A DNA stretch of 64,000 nucleotides, from the NCBI GenBank assembly GCA_963702235.1, contig CAVPBZ010000023.1, positions 1 through 64,000 on the forward strand. The letters run 5' to 3'. The position numbers and the translations under genes were made by a program. Of this stretch, positions 34,251-43,759 are shown one piece after another; within the stretch, counting starts at the first letter, position 1, and every line of letters begins with the position of its first letter. The stretch comes from PALSA-505 sp963702235. Its GTDB lineage: Bacteria; Actinomycetota; Actinomycetes; Streptosporangiales; Streptosporangiaceae. The notes beneath the pieces were generated by a model. The model searched no databases and had not been told where the DNA came from. It saw only the letters and a program-made list of their open reading frames with translations.

Positions 34251-35429
34251 TCACGAAGCCCCGCCGCCAGCAGGAGCAGCCTTGGCGGCCGCGGCCCCGG
34301 CGGCCGCGGCCCCGGCGGCCGCGGCCCCGGCCGCCGCGGCCCCGGCCGCCGCAGCCTCGGCTGCCGTAGGCCCGGCTGCCGTAGTCCCGGGCCCGGCGTC
34401 AGTCCCGGGCCCGGCGTCCGCGCCGGCCAGGGCCACGATCGTCGTCGGGGCGGTGGTGATGCCGCGGGCATCGAGCGCTCCCTTGATCGACTCCCGCAGC
34501 GCCCGCTCCACCTCGTACTGCCGGGGCGGCGTGGTCATGGCGACGAGCCGCCAGATGGCCTCGCTGCTGGACAGCGACTGGACGCCCCAGACCTTGGGCT
34601 GCTCCAGGATGACGCCCTGCCACTGCGGCTGCTCCCACAGGGACGTCGCCACGTCCGTCATGATCTGCCGGACCTCGGACATGTCCTGGTTGTAGGGGAC
34701 GGGGATGTCGATCACGGCCCGGGCCCAGCCCTGGGACTGGTTGCCGACCTGCTGGAGCGACCCGTTCCTGATGTGCCACACCACCCCGTTCACGTCGCGC
34801 ATCCTGGTCACCCGCAGCCCGACGGCCTCCACCGTCCCCGACGTAAGGCCCGCGGTGATGACGTCGCCCACCCCGTACTGATCCTCCAGCAGGATCGAGA
34901 TCCCGGCCAGGAAGTCACCGACGAGGTTCTGGGCGCCGAAGCCGAGCGCCACCCCGAGCACGCCTGCGCTGGCCAGCACGGGCGCCAGGTTGATCCCCAG
35001 GTCACCCAGGATCGTGATGCCGGCGATGCCGAAGATCAGAATCGTAGACGCGTTGCGCAGGATCGACCCGAGAGCCTGCGAGCGCTGCCGCCTGCGCTCC
35101 CCGCTGCGCTCGGGCAGCAGGGACCGGCCGTGACCGGCATCGCCCCCTGTCCCGATCGCGGCCGCCCGCGACGTGATCCGGTTGATGGCGCGGTGCGTGA
35201 TGAACCGGATGAGGAAGGCGAGCAGCAGCACGAACGCGATCTTGAGTATCAGGCTGGCCGGGCCGGCCAGGTAGACCTGGGTCAGCTGGGCCGCGGACCC
35301 GCTGTGCGTGATGTCCCAGACCAGGCGGCAGGCGATGCCCGGGCTCGGGTGCCCATCGCCGGTGCAGGCAGTCAGCAGCGTGTCGGGCGTTCGCGACGTG
35401 GATCCGGCGGCGAGCGCGTGGGCAATCAT
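34251..35429 (-). CDS. Small-conductance mechanosensitive channel (MscS family)
   Basis: A 392-aa protein with three main hydrophobic segments (ASLILKIAFVLLLAFLIRFI, ASTILIFGIAGITILG and the pore helix APVLASAGVLGVALGFGAQNLVGDFLAGISILLEDQYGVGD). The Gly/Ala-packed pore helix and following beta domain (RVTRMRDVNGVVWHIRNGSL) are diagnostic of MscS. It should open under membrane tension and release solutes on osmotic downshock. The last ~60 residues are a poly-Ala/Gly tail from a 15-bp tandem repeat, not part of the normal channel. Confidence 0.9.
   Translation of the reverse strand: MIAHALAAGSTSRTPDTLLTACTGDGHPSPGIACRLVWDITHSGSAAQLTQVYLAGPASLILKIAFVLLLAFLIRFITHRAINRITSRAAAIGTGGDAGHGRSLLPERSGERRRQRSQALGSILRNASTILIFGIAGITILGDLGINLAPVLASAGVLGVALGFGAQNLVGDFLAGISILLEDQYGVGDVITAGLTSGTVEAVGLRVTRMRDVNGVVWHIRNGSLQQVGNQSQGWARAVIDIPVPYNQDMSEVRQIMTDVATSLWEQPQWQGVILEQPKVWGVQSLSSSEAIWRLVAMTTPPRQYEVERALRESIKGALDARGITTAPTTIVALAGADAGPGTDAGPGTTAAGPTAAEAAAAGAAAAGAAAAGAAAAGAAAAKAAPAGGGAS
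34285..34389 (-). repeat. Seven 15-bp units encoding an Ala-rich tail of MscS
   Basis: Units of GCGGCCGCGGCCCCG and close variants (34285-34389) encode successive AAAAG-type pentapeptides at the MscS C terminus. The first three are identical and the later ones drift, showing expansion by slippage. Confidence 0.9.
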
Positions 35430-35775
35430 GGCGGGAACCCTTCCGGAGGTTACGGGCAGCCCTGACCGGGCCGGCGCGTTTGCTCAGTCCCCCATGGTGG
35501 CCGGCCCGCGCACCGGACGAGACCCATCGGCCGTATGCCGGGCGGCCCGAGTGCCCGGTTCGCGAACGCTCTGTGACCGACTTTTAGCTGAGAGCCAGCA
35601 TGATGCTGTATAAAGGTGCAAAATGAGAAGTGAGAAGTGAGAATTGCAAATATGGGTGATCAACCCATGTTGTCCGGCTGTACAGCGGAAGGCTACATCA
35701 CCGTTACTCTGCGTCAAAGAGCTGGCCTTTCACCCGGGGGGGACGGGCGAACGTCTGGCTGGGGAGAAGGACTGC
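35430..35775. promoter_or_regulatory. Divergent promoter region with inverted repeat ATGGGT-N5-ACCCAT
   Basis: A 346-nt gap between the divergent mscS and XRE/TPR genes. From about 35575 it becomes AT-rich (TGCTGTATAAAGGTGCAAAATG), followed by a GAGAAGTGAGAAGTGAGAA direct repeat (35624-35642) and a 6-bp inverted repeat at 35652-35668. A regulator could bind here, possibly the downstream HTH protein itself. No small ORF is convincing. Confidence 0.45.
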
Positions 35776-37425
35776 ATGTCAGGACAGTGCTACGAGCCGC
35801 TCGTCCTCGCTCCGCCCGCCGAGCGAGACCAGTCCCGGCAGGATGCGGAAGGACCAGGCACCCGGCCGGACAGTGAGTCGGTGACCGCGCGCAGGATACG
35901 GGCGCGCGGGCTGGTCTGCGGGCAGACGCCGCCGCAGATAGCGTCCGTGATCAAGGACGAGTGCGGCGCCCTGTTCGGCACCACCTGGATCCGCGCCTAC
36001 CGGCTGGCCCTGGGCATCACCCTGGCCGACGTCGTGGAGCAGGTCCGGGCCTGGTACGAGGCGCAGGGGCGTGAGCACCCCAGGTTCAGCGAGACGCTGC
36101 TGTCGGCCTACGAGAGCGGCCAGAAGCGCCCGGGCCCGGAGTACATGCACTACCTGTGCGCCGTCTACGGCGCCGACCCGGAGGACCTCGGCTACCGGGG
36201 CACGTGCTTCTGCGGCCGCAGCCACCGCACCGGCCCGCAGTGCCTGCCGACCGAGACCGCCGCCGGGGACGCCGCGCCGTCTCCGGAACGTTCCGCCGAC
36301 ACCCGCCTGGCCAGCCCGGCCGCGCCCGGCGGCATCTTCACCAGCCACGACCCCGCTGCGGCTGCGGAGACCGGCTGGGTCGCCGATGACGACGACGTGC
36401 TCAGGCGGGCGCTGCTCCAGCTGATCGCCGGCTCGCCGGTCGGCCTGGACAGCCAGTTCTTCGGGGCGGTGGACCGGATCCGCCGCCGGATGGACGACGC
36501 GCTGTTCCGCGGCTCGGTGTCGGCCACCATGCTGGACCAGTGGGAAGAGACCGCGGCCGGCTACGGCAGGCAGTACATGACGGTCCCGCCGCTGCGGCTG
36601 CTGTGCGACGTGCTGCTGGACTTCGGCGACGTGCGCAGGATGTGCGAGCAGCGCCAGCCGATCGAGTTCACCGAACGGCTCTGCCGTCTCGCCGCGCAGC
36701 TCGCCGCGCTCACCGGCATGACGATGATCGACATCGGTGACCAGCGGATGGCGCGATCGTTCTTCCGCACGGCCCGCATCGCCGCGGACGAGACCGGCGA
36801 CCGCGCGCTGCGCGCCTGGGTCGCGGTGCGCGAGGCGCTGATCCCGCTGTACTACGGCGACCCAAGGGAGGCCATCTCGCTGGCGCGTACGGGTGCCGAC
36901 CTGGCCGGGCGGAGCCAGTGCGTGGCCGGGGTGATGGCCCCGGTCGCCGAGGCGCGGGCGCTGGGCAGGCTCGCCGCCCAGGGCAAGACCGGGGTGCTCA
37001 GCCGGGCCAGGTCGGCGCTGGACCGGGCCGCCGGCGGGCTGGACGCGCTGCCGGCCGGCCAGCGGGCCGACACGGCATTCGGCTACACCGAACGGCAGTT
37101 CCTCTTCCACCAGGGCGACGCGCTGGTGGCGCTCGGTGACCACACCGGCGCGGAGGCGGCATTCGGGCAGTCGCTGCGGCAGTACTCGCCGACCGAGTTC
37201 CTGGACCGGTCCCTGGTCATGCTCGGCCAGGCCAGGTGCAAGCTCGAGGCGGACGAGCCGGAGGAAGCGCTGCGGGTGAGCCGCAACACGCTGCTTGACC
37301 TGCCCCGCGAGCACCGCGCCGAGATCGTGGTGCAAGCCGCCCGCGCGCTCGGCGAGACGGTGGCGGCACGGCACGGCAACGTCCCGGCCGTTCGCGAGTA
37401 CCGGGAGGCGCTGCTCACCGCCTGA
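35776..37425 (+). CDS. XRE-type helix-turn-helix regulator with TPR-like C-terminal domain
   Basis: A protein of 549 aa from ATG 35776 (GGGGAGAAGG upstream; the longer frame has no start signal). Residues ~35-130 contain a DNA-binding region (AYRLALGITLADVVEQVRAWYE ... FSETLLSAYESGQKRPGPEYMHYLCAVYGADPEDLGY). A short Cys segment (GTCFCGRSHRTGPQC) follows, then a long helical repeat domain with TPR-like pairs (ARSFFRTARIAADETGDRALRAWVAVREALIPLYYGD). This layout occurs in actinomycete regulators of development and secondary metabolism. The ligand and targets are unknown. The stop overlaps the convergent peptidase gene by 11 bp. Confidence 0.8.
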   Translation: MSGQCYEPLVLAPPAERDQSRQDAEGPGTRPDSESVTARRIRARGLVCGQTPPQIASVIKDECGALFGTTWIRAYRLALGITLADVVEQVRAWYEAQGREHPRFSETLLSAYESGQKRPGPEYMHYLCAVYGADPEDLGYRGTCFCGRSHRTGPQCLPTETAAGDAAPSPERSADTRLASPAAPGGIFTSHDPAAAAETGWVADDDDVLRRALLQLIAGSPVGLDSQFFGAVDRIRRRMDDALFRGSVSATMLDQWEETAAGYGRQYMTVPPLRLLCDVLLDFGDVRRMCEQRQPIEFTERLCRLAAQLAALTGMTMIDIGDQRMARSFFRTARIAADETGDRALRAWVAVREALIPLYYGDPREAISLARTGADLAGRSQCVAGVMAPVAEARALGRLAAQGKTGVLSRARSALDRAAGGLDALPAGQRADTAFGYTERQFLFHQGDALVALGDHTGAEAAFGQSLRQYSPTEFLDRSLVMLGQARCKLEADEPEEALRVSRNTLLDLPREHRAEIVVQAARALGETVAARHGNVPAVREYREALLTA

Positions 37426-39634
37426 ATCCGGGGTGTCCGGTGTGCAACGCCGCGAACGCGAGCGTGTCTGCGGACAGGGATACCGAACGGCTGACGGCCC
37501 GCGCCCCGTGCCCGGCCGACAACTCGTGCCTCAGCAGGACCGGCCGGGCGGGCCCTGGCGGTCCGTCCATGCTGCCGGCGGTGGTGGCGGCGGCGTGCTG
37601 GAGCGCTGCGCACATCTTGCGCGCGTGCATCGGATCCACCCGGGTGTCACGGTCGAAGACGGTGAACAGGACGGCCGGGTAGGACGTGCCCTCCCGGACA
37701 TGGTGATACGGCGAGTAACCGAGCAGCCAGTCCAGTTGCTCCGGGTCGGCGGCGGTGCCGAACTCGTCGTTCCACGTCTCGCCGAGGCCGAACCGCTCGT
37801 ACCGGACCATGTCGAGGAGCGGAGCGGAGCAGACCGCGGCCGCGAAGAGCTCCGGCCGCTGGGTGATGGCGGTGCCGACGAGCAGGCCGCCGTTGGAACC
37901 GCCGGAGATGGCGAGCTGGCACGGCGTCGTCCAGCCGTCGGCGATGAGCCGCTCGGCGGCCGCGTAGAAGTCGTCGAAGACGTGCTGCTTGCCTTCCCGC
38001 ATGCCCGCCCGGTGCCACTCTTCGCCCTCCTCGCCGCCGCCGCGCAGCGAGGCGATCGCGTACACTCCGCCGGCCTCCACCCAGGCGAGGACCGCCGCTG
38101 AGTAGGCCGGGGTCAGGCTCACCCCGAACCCGCCGTACCCGTACAGGATGGTCGGCCGGGCCGAGCGCGCGGACGGCCCGGCCGCGCCCGTCCCGGCCGC
38201 GCCCGTCCCGGCCGGATCCGGCCCGGCGCCCGAGATGATCAGCATGCGGACAGCCGTCCCGTCCCTGGACTCGTACGTCACCTGCTCGGCCTGCACCCGG
38301 GGGACCGCGACGCTGCCCGGGGCGCGGGCCCACTGACGGACCGCGCCGGTGCGGCCGTCGTAGTGCAGGATGATCAACGGCGTGGTGTTGTCGGTGTAGC
38401 TGAACCACGCCTCGTGACCGCCCTCGGGCCGCTCGCTGATCCCGCCGACGCTGCCCAGGCCCGGCAGCGGCACGATCCCCGTCTGCTCGCCGGTGGCCAG
38501 GTCGTGCACGGTGATCTCACTGATCGCGTGCCGGTTCCATGCGGCCAGCAGCAACGGCCTGGCCAGCTCGGCGCCGTCGAGGATCGCGTAGTCGTCCAGC
38601 ACCGCGTCCGCGCGTTCGCCGATGAGAGTCCGCCAGCCGGCCGGGCCAGGGTCGGCCGGATCAGCGATCGCGAGCCTGCCGCGCGGCGCGCCGGCGTCGG
38701 TGTGCGCGTACAGCCGCCCGTCCCGGCCGGCCCGCAGCCCGGTCCTGGCGTCCGCGCCCTGCTGCACCACCCGGAACACCGGCGCGGCCTCATCCGACGC
38801 GCTGAGGTCGGCCAGCCACAGGTCGTTGCGCGGCGCGGTGCCCAGCGCGGCCGACACGACCAGCCAGCGCCCGTCACTGCTCACGGGCACGCCGAAGTAG
38901 CTGGTTTTCTCCGTGCCCTCGCCGAAGATCATGATGTCCTCGTCGGCAGGCGTGCCGACCCGGTGCAGGTAGACGCGGCGGTGATACTGCTCCTCGCCGG
39001 CAGGCACCGTCCCGGGCGCCAGCCTGCGCACGTAGTAGAACGCCTTGCCGGCCGGCCCGCGGCACGCGCTCGTGCCGGGCAGCCAGGCCACCATGGAGTA
39101 ACGGCAGCGGTCAATCGGGCCGTCCACGTTCCGACCCGTGGCCACGTCCATGACCCGCAACGCCGACTCCTCGTCACCGCCCTCGGAGAGCTGGTAAGCC
39201 ACCAGCTCGCCCTCCTTGTCCGGCTGCCAGGCATCCAGGGTCGTCACGCCGCTCGGATCGATGGCCATCGGGTCGAGGAGGACGCGTTCGGACGGGGCAG
39301 CGGTGCCGTCCGGCGGGGCGGCGGTGAACAGCACGGCGTGATCCTGGTCGGCCGTGCGGCGGAGGAAGAACTGGCGGTCGCCCCGCCAGGCCGGCGGGCT
39401 GACCGAGCCCGTCCGCATGAGCTCGGCGATCCGCGCGGCCAGGGCGTCGCGGCCGGGCAGGGACGCGGCGAACCCGGCGAACAGCGCATCCTGTGCGGCG
39501 AGCCAGGCCCGGGTCTCGGCGGAGCCTGGGTCCTCGAGCCACCGGTACGGATCACGCAGCACGTGGCCGGACATCTCCTCGGCGATATCGAGCCTGCGGG
39601 CGTCGGGGTAGTGCAATTCGGCCATGTCAGGCAC
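37415..39634 (-). CDS. Prolyl oligopeptidase family serine peptidase (S9A)
   Basis: A 739-aa protein starting MPDMAELHYPDARR. The N-terminal DPYRWLEDPGSAETRAWLAAQ is the S9A signature, followed by a beta-propeller (~75-410). The catalytic alpha/beta domain carries ISGGSNGGLLVG (Ser580), FDRDTRVDP (Asp663 with substrate-binding Arg665) and SAGHGA (His709). It has no signal peptide, so a cytosolic enzyme cleaving proline-containing peptides is expected. A short Ala/Gly/Thr repeat (TGAAGTGAAGP) before YGYGGFGVS is a lineage-specific insertion. Confidence 0.92.
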   Translation of the reverse strand: MPDMAELHYPDARRLDIAEEMSGHVLRDPYRWLEDPGSAETRAWLAAQDALFAGFAASLPGRDALAARIAELMRTGSVSPPAWRGDRQFFLRRTADQDHAVLFTAAPPDGTAAPSERVLLDPMAIDPSGVTTLDAWQPDKEGELVAYQLSEGGDEESALRVMDVATGRNVDGPIDRCRYSMVAWLPGTSACRGPAGKAFYYVRRLAPGTVPAGEEQYHRRVYLHRVGTPADEDIMIFGEGTEKTSYFGVPVSSDGRWLVVSAALGTAPRNDLWLADLSASDEAAPVFRVVQQGADARTGLRAGRDGRLYAHTDAGAPRGRLAIADPADPGPAGWRTLIGERADAVLDDYAILDGAELARPLLLAAWNRHAISEITVHDLATGEQTGIVPLPGLGSVGGISERPEGGHEAWFSYTDNTTPLIILHYDGRTGAVRQWARAPGSVAVPRVQAEQVTYESRDGTAVRMLIISGAGPDPAGTGAAGTGAAGPSARSARPTILYGYGGFGVSLTPAYSAAVLAWVEAGGVYAIASLRGGGEEGEEWHRAGMREGKQHVFDDFYAAAERLIADGWTTPCQLAISGGSNGGLLVGTAITQRPELFAAAVCSAPLLDMVRYERFGLGETWNDEFGTAADPEQLDWLLGYSPYHHVREGTSYPAVLFTVFDRDTRVDPMHARKMCAALQHAAATTAGSMDGPPGPARPVLLRHELSAGHGARAVSRSVSLSADTLAFAALHTGHPGFRR

Positions 39635-39831
39635 CTTAACCGTGCCGGATCAGCGCCCGGGCATACCCCGCGGTGATCCTTGTGTCACCGGCTGCCGTAG
39701 GGCCGTTCTGGCCGGCTCCGGGCGCGCAACGCGGACGATATGGTGGCGAATCCCCGACCCAGCCGACACACTGGGTGCAGGGCGTACCCTGATCAGGCAG
39801 CCCTGCAAACGGCGGGAGGTGTTAGTCGGCG

Positions 39832-40344
39832 GTGCGGCGCGTACTGCTCCTCAACGTCACATATGAGCCGCTCACAACGGTCGGCCTTCGGCGTGCCGTG
39901 TGCCTGGTGCTCTGCGACAAGGCCGAGATCGTGCACGACGATCTGGCCGGCACGACCCTCTGCTCGGCCTCGATCAGCCTGGCCACGCCGTCGGTGATCA
40001 GGCTCCGCCGTTACGTCCGGGTGCCGTACCGGAACCGGGTCCCGCTGACCCGGGCCGCGCTCATGCGCCGGGACAACTACCTGTGCGCCTACTGCGGCCA
40101 CCGGGCCGAGACCGTCGACCACGTCGTGCCCCGCAGCAAGGGCGGGGGGCACACCTGGGAGAACTGCGTCGCCTCCTGCCGTTCGTGCAACCACCGCAAG
40201 GCGGACCGGCTGATCGAGGAGCTGGGCTGGACGCTCCGCTGCGTGCCCGTGGTGCCGCGCGGCGTGCACTGGCGGCTGATCGGGGCCAGTCACGACGGCG
40301 ACCCGCAGTGGGATGCCTACCTGACCGAGCCCAGCGCGGCCTAG
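39832..40344 (+). CDS. HNH endonuclease family protein
   Basis: A 170-aa protein. The N-terminal VLLLNVTYEPLTTVGLRRAVCLVLCDKAEIV is typical of the widespread actinobacterial HNH proteins. The nuclease motif is RRDNYLCAYCGHRAETVDHVVPRSKGGGHTWENCVASCRSCNHRKADR, with two CxxC zinc pairs and the DH...N...H core. The biological role of this family is not established. It starts GTG and ends overlapping the convergent redoxin gene by 4 bp. Confidence 0.87.
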   Translation: MRRVLLLNVTYEPLTTVGLRRAVCLVLCDKAEIVHDDLAGTTLCSASISLATPSVIRLRRYVRVPYRNRVPLTRAALMRRDNYLCAYCGHRAETVDHVVPRSKGGGHTWENCVASCRSCNHRKADRLIEELGWTLRCVPVVPRGVHWRLIGASHDGDPQWDAYLTEPSAA

Positions 40345-40949
40345 CGGTCGGCAATCTCCGCGGCACCCGCGGCGGCATCGGGTCGCCTGTCCCACCCGTG
40401 AAAGGACGAGTGGTCGCCCGCGGCCCAGGCCTCGCGGAGCCCCGGCGTGCTGAGATCCCAGTCCGCGCGGATCTCGCGGGTCGCCGCGCGCAGGTCACCC
40501 CAGAGGTCGTAGAACGACGGGCGGCCCCAGAACCAGTAGCCGTTGTAGATGCTGTGAACGACCAGTCCAGGCTTGAGCACGAGCGTGTGCGGGATCATCG
40601 GGTCGTTGTCCGGGTCGGTGTACTCGGCGATGTCGAGGTCTTTCTGGATGACCCGCCCGGGGTCGGACAGGAACGTCCACTGGGCGCCGACCGACGCGCG
40701 GAACTCCTGCAGTGTGTGGTGCTCGTCGGTGGAGATCGTGACGATCTGGGTGTAGGCCACCGCGATCTTCGGGTAATGGGCGGCTAGCTCCAGGTGCTGC
40801 TGGTGCTCTTTCGGGCAGTAGTGGCCGCGCGCGAGCGTGAGGATCAGCGGATCACGGCCCTGCAGCTCGCTGAGCGTGCGGACGGCGCCGGTGTGGTCGG
40901 GCAGCGCGTAATCGGGAAAGGTGCCGCCGGGAGTGATGTCGGAACGCAC
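40341..40949 (-). CDS. Peroxiredoxin-like redoxin (AhpC/TSA fold)
   Basis: A protein of 202 aa starting GTG 40949 (AGAGG about 10 nt upstream). It shows the thioredoxin-fold redoxin pattern FPDYALPDHTGAVRTLSELQGRDPLILTLARGHYCPKEHQQHLELAAHYPKI; the Cys of HYCPKE sits at the peroxidatic position. There is no CxxC and no second conserved Cys, suggesting a 1-Cys mechanism. The C-terminal part (IPHTLVLKPGLVVHSIYNGYWFWGRPS) is typical of a poorly studied redoxin family. Confidence 0.75.
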   Translation of the reverse strand: MRSDITPGGTFPDYALPDHTGAVRTLSELQGRDPLILTLARGHYCPKEHQQHLELAAHYPKIAVAYTQIVTISTDEHHTLQEFRASVGAQWTFLSDPGRVIQKDLDIAEYTDPDNDPMIPHTLVLKPGLVVHSIYNGYWFWGRPSFYDLWGDLRAATREIRADWDLSTPGLREAWAAGDHSSFHGWDRRPDAAAGAAEIADR

Positions 40950-41164
40950 GGGATGACCGCCTCTCATGTGGCCTGACGCGCCCGGCGCGGTGCTCACGTC
41001 AACTCCGTCACCAGGACCTGGCTCTACCAGCAAAGCAGTAGGCCGGCGCACGGGTAGCCCGGGGCCCGGGCACACTGCCGGGCACGATGGCCCGGCCAAC
41101 GGGTCGGGTGTTACCGTCGGCTCACAACCCGAACCACATTCGGTCCGCACCGGGAGGCGCCGCA

Positions 41165-42307
41165 GTGGAGCGTGACATCTTTACCGAGGAGCACGAGGCG
41201 TTCCGCGACCTGGTCCGGTCGTTCATCGCCAAGGAGATCACCCCCCACTACGAGCAGTGGGAACGCGACGGCGTGGTGTCCCGGGACGTGTGGCTGGCCG
41301 CGGGCCAGGCCGGGCTGCTCGGCATCGAGATCGACGAGCAGTACGGCGGCGGGGGCAGCCAGGACTACCGGTACTACATGATCCTCGGCGAGGAGCTGGC
41401 CCGGGCCGGCGCGCCGGGCCCCGGGTTCGCCGTGCACAACGACATCATCGGCCCCTACCTGCAGCGGCTGTGCACCCCGCAGCAGGCCGGGCGCTGGCTG
41501 CCCGGGTACTGCTCTGGCGAGCTGATCACGGCGATCGCCATGAGCGAGCCCGGCGCGGGCAGCGACCTGCAGGGGATGCGTACGACGGCCGTGCGGGACG
41601 GCGATCATTACGTCCTGAACGGGCAAAAGATCTTCATCTCAAACGGCCAGCTGTGCGACCTGGTGATCGTGGCGGCGCGGACCGATCCCGACGCCGGGTA
41701 CCGGGGCATCAGCCTGCTCGCCGTCGAGCGCGGGATGGCGGGTTTCGAGCGCGGCCGCAACCTGGACAAGGTGGGCATGCACGCGCAGGACACGTCCGAG
41801 CTGTTCTTCGCCGACGTGCGGGTGCCGGCCGAGAATCTGCTGGGCACCGAGGGCGGCGGGTTCATCGCGATGATGCAGAACCTCCCCCGCGAGCGCGTCG
41901 CGATCGGCACCGCGGCCCTGGCCGGGGCCGAGAAGGCGTTCGAGGAGACGCTCGAGTACTGCAAGCAGCGGCAGGCGTTCGGCCGCCCGATCGGCAAGTT
42001 CCAGCACAACAGGTTCGTCCTGGCGGAGATGGCGACCGAGCTCGCGGTGGCGCGGGCGTTCACCGATCGCTGCGTCACCGAGCACATCGCCGGCCGGCTG
42101 GGCACGGAGGAGGCGTCCATGCTCAAGTACTGGGACACCGAGCTGTGCGTCCGGGTCGTGGACCGCTGCGTCCAGCTGCACGGCGGTTACGGCTACATGC
42201 GCGAGTACCCGGTGGCGCGGGCCTTCACTGACGGCAGGGCGCAGACCATTTTCGGCGGCACCACCGAGATCATGAAGGAGATCATCGGCCGCGGCCTCGG
42301 CGTCTGA
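41165..42307 (+). CDS. Acyl-CoA dehydrogenase
   Basis: A 380-aa protein, GTG start with GGGAGG 6-7 nt upstream. FAD and substrate motifs AIAMSEPGAGSDLQGM and GQKIFISNGQLCDLVIVAARTD, the helix RQAFGRPIGKFQHNRF and LHGGYGYMREYPVARAF (catalytic Glu347) identify a full-length enzyme. It oxidises an acyl-CoA to its enoyl-CoA. Chain length is not determined. It is isolated from other beta-oxidation genes here, but the aromatic-CoA genes at 50-58 kb are in the same region. Confidence 0.9.
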   Translation: MERDIFTEEHEAFRDLVRSFIAKEITPHYEQWERDGVVSRDVWLAAGQAGLLGIEIDEQYGGGGSQDYRYYMILGEELARAGAPGPGFAVHNDIIGPYLQRLCTPQQAGRWLPGYCSGELITAIAMSEPGAGSDLQGMRTTAVRDGDHYVLNGQKIFISNGQLCDLVIVAARTDPDAGYRGISLLAVERGMAGFERGRNLDKVGMHAQDTSELFFADVRVPAENLLGTEGGGFIAMMQNLPRERVAIGTAALAGAEKAFEETLEYCKQRQAFGRPIGKFQHNRFVLAEMATELAVARAFTDRCVTEHIAGRLGTEEASMLKYWDTELCVRVVDRCVQLHGGYGYMREYPVARAFTDGRAQTIFGGTTEIMKEIIGRGLGV

Positions 42308-42323
42308 CCAGGCGGCACGCAGG

Positions 42324-43628
42324 TCAGGGCGCGGCCGGCGGCTGGCCGGCCAGCCGCACGCTGTTGGGCCCGTCGCTCTTGGCCCGGTAGAGGGCCGCGT
42401 CGGCGGCGGCGAGCAGTTCGGTGAGGTCGGTCATCGTCTCGGCGCGGGCGGCCACGCCGATGGACGCGGTGATCCGCGGCGGGTCAGCTGAGCTGCCAGC
42501 GCTGCCCGGGATGACGACGTCACTGAGCCGCGACCGCAGCAGCTCCGCGACGCGCAAGGCCTCGGCTGCGTCGGTGCGCGGCAGCAGCAGGATGAACTCC
42601 CCGCCGCGAAACCGCCCGGGGATATGGTTGCCGCGCATCGTGCTGGCCAGGATCTGTGCTGCCTCGCAGATCACCCAGTCGCCGGACATCCGTCCGTAGG
42701 TCCAGGTCAGCGCCTTGAAGTGGTCGATGTCCACGATCGCGACCGCCAGCGGCTCGGCTGTCCGCACCGACCTGGCTATCTCGACGACCGCCTCGCGCTG
42801 CCAGGTGAGCGCGCTGAAGAGGCCGGTCTGCGGATCCGTGCGGGACGGGTGCAGAAGCTGAGCACGCCGGGCCGAGCGCTGCAGCTGGATGCCGCATGGC
42901 ACGGCGAAAATCAGCAGCACCGGGCCGAGCGCGGCGGCGAAGGCGACCAGGACCCCGACGCACATCTCCGCTATGTCGTGGCCGAGGGCGCTGCGGGTGC
43001 CCAGCAGGTTGCGCAGCCGGGCCGCCGGGTTGTCCAGCCTGATCGCGGTCATGACCAGGGCGTTGCTGGCCACCCAGCGGACCATCGCGCAGGCCGCGGC
43101 CAGCAGGCCCCAGCCGAGCAGCCCGGCCTCGGTGCCGGGCAGGCGGCCGGACCCGTGCCTGGCGGCGTGGAACACCACCGACGCCGCGCCGTAGGACAGG
43201 CCGACGGCCGCGGCGCTGAACACCCGGCGGTGAACGATGGTGCGGCGCACCCGCCACTGGGTGAGCGCCATCACCATGACCGGCGCGGCCAGGGCGTAGA
43301 ACGGCGGCAGCAGGACCGCGACGGAAAGCTCCCAGAGCCCGTGCGCATCCCTGCTGGGCCCGGCCGGCTCGCCTATCCGCCGCAGAGCCTCCACCGTCAC
43401 CGCGCCGAGGGCGAGCAGGCACCCGTACCTGACGGCGTCGCCGGCCCGCCAGGGGGTGACCGCGGCGGCGCAGCCGAGCGCGGCCAGGCCGAGGGTGATG
43501 ACCGCGATGACGTAGCTCCGCAGCACTGGCTGCAGGCTCCAGACTGGCCAGGCACGCAACGTGCCAGGCCAGCGCGTACGGCAGACTCGAGCGCCCCGCG
43601 CGGTCGGTTGCCCCGGTGCCAGGCCCAT
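42324..43628 (-). CDS. Membrane GGDEF-domain protein with degenerate active site
   Basis: A 434-aa protein, ATG with AAGGG about 10 nt upstream. It parallels the diguanylate cyclase at 29456-30862: a similar multi-helix membrane region (ELSVAVLLPPFYALAAPVMVMALTQWRVRRTIVHRRVFSAAAVGLSYGAASVVF) and a C-terminal GGDEF fold (AIVDIDHFKALTWTYGRMSGD ... YRAKSDGPNSV). The signature loop reads FRGGEFILLLP instead of FGGEEFVVLLPG, so the acidic third residue is Gly. The FKxxNDxxGH segment has lost Asn, Asp and His. It is probably catalytically dead and may bind GTP or partner proteins, or act as a sensor. Confidence 0.85.
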   Translation of the reverse strand: MGLAPGQPTARGARVCRTRWPGTLRAWPVWSLQPVLRSYVIAVITLGLAALGCAAAVTPWRAGDAVRYGCLLALGAVTVEALRRIGEPAGPSRDAHGLWELSVAVLLPPFYALAAPVMVMALTQWRVRRTIVHRRVFSAAAVGLSYGAASVVFHAARHGSGRLPGTEAGLLGWGLLAAACAMVRWVASNALVMTAIRLDNPAARLRNLLGTRSALGHDIAEMCVGVLVAFAAALGPVLLIFAVPCGIQLQRSARRAQLLHPSRTDPQTGLFSALTWQREAVVEIARSVRTAEPLAVAIVDIDHFKALTWTYGRMSGDWVICEAAQILASTMRGNHIPGRFRGGEFILLLPRTDAAEALRVAELLRSRLSDVVIPGSAGSSADPPRITASIGVAARAETMTDLTELLAAADAALYRAKSDGPNSVRLAGQPPAAP

Positions 43629-43759
43629 CCGGGTTACCCTTCACGAATGCGGTACGTAAGTGGGTAGTATCAGATTGTTGCAGATTCCGCCCGCATGGTG
43701 TCAAGTACTGACAATGAGACCAACGGGAGAACAGCGGCCCAACGAGGTCTAGCGGTCGG

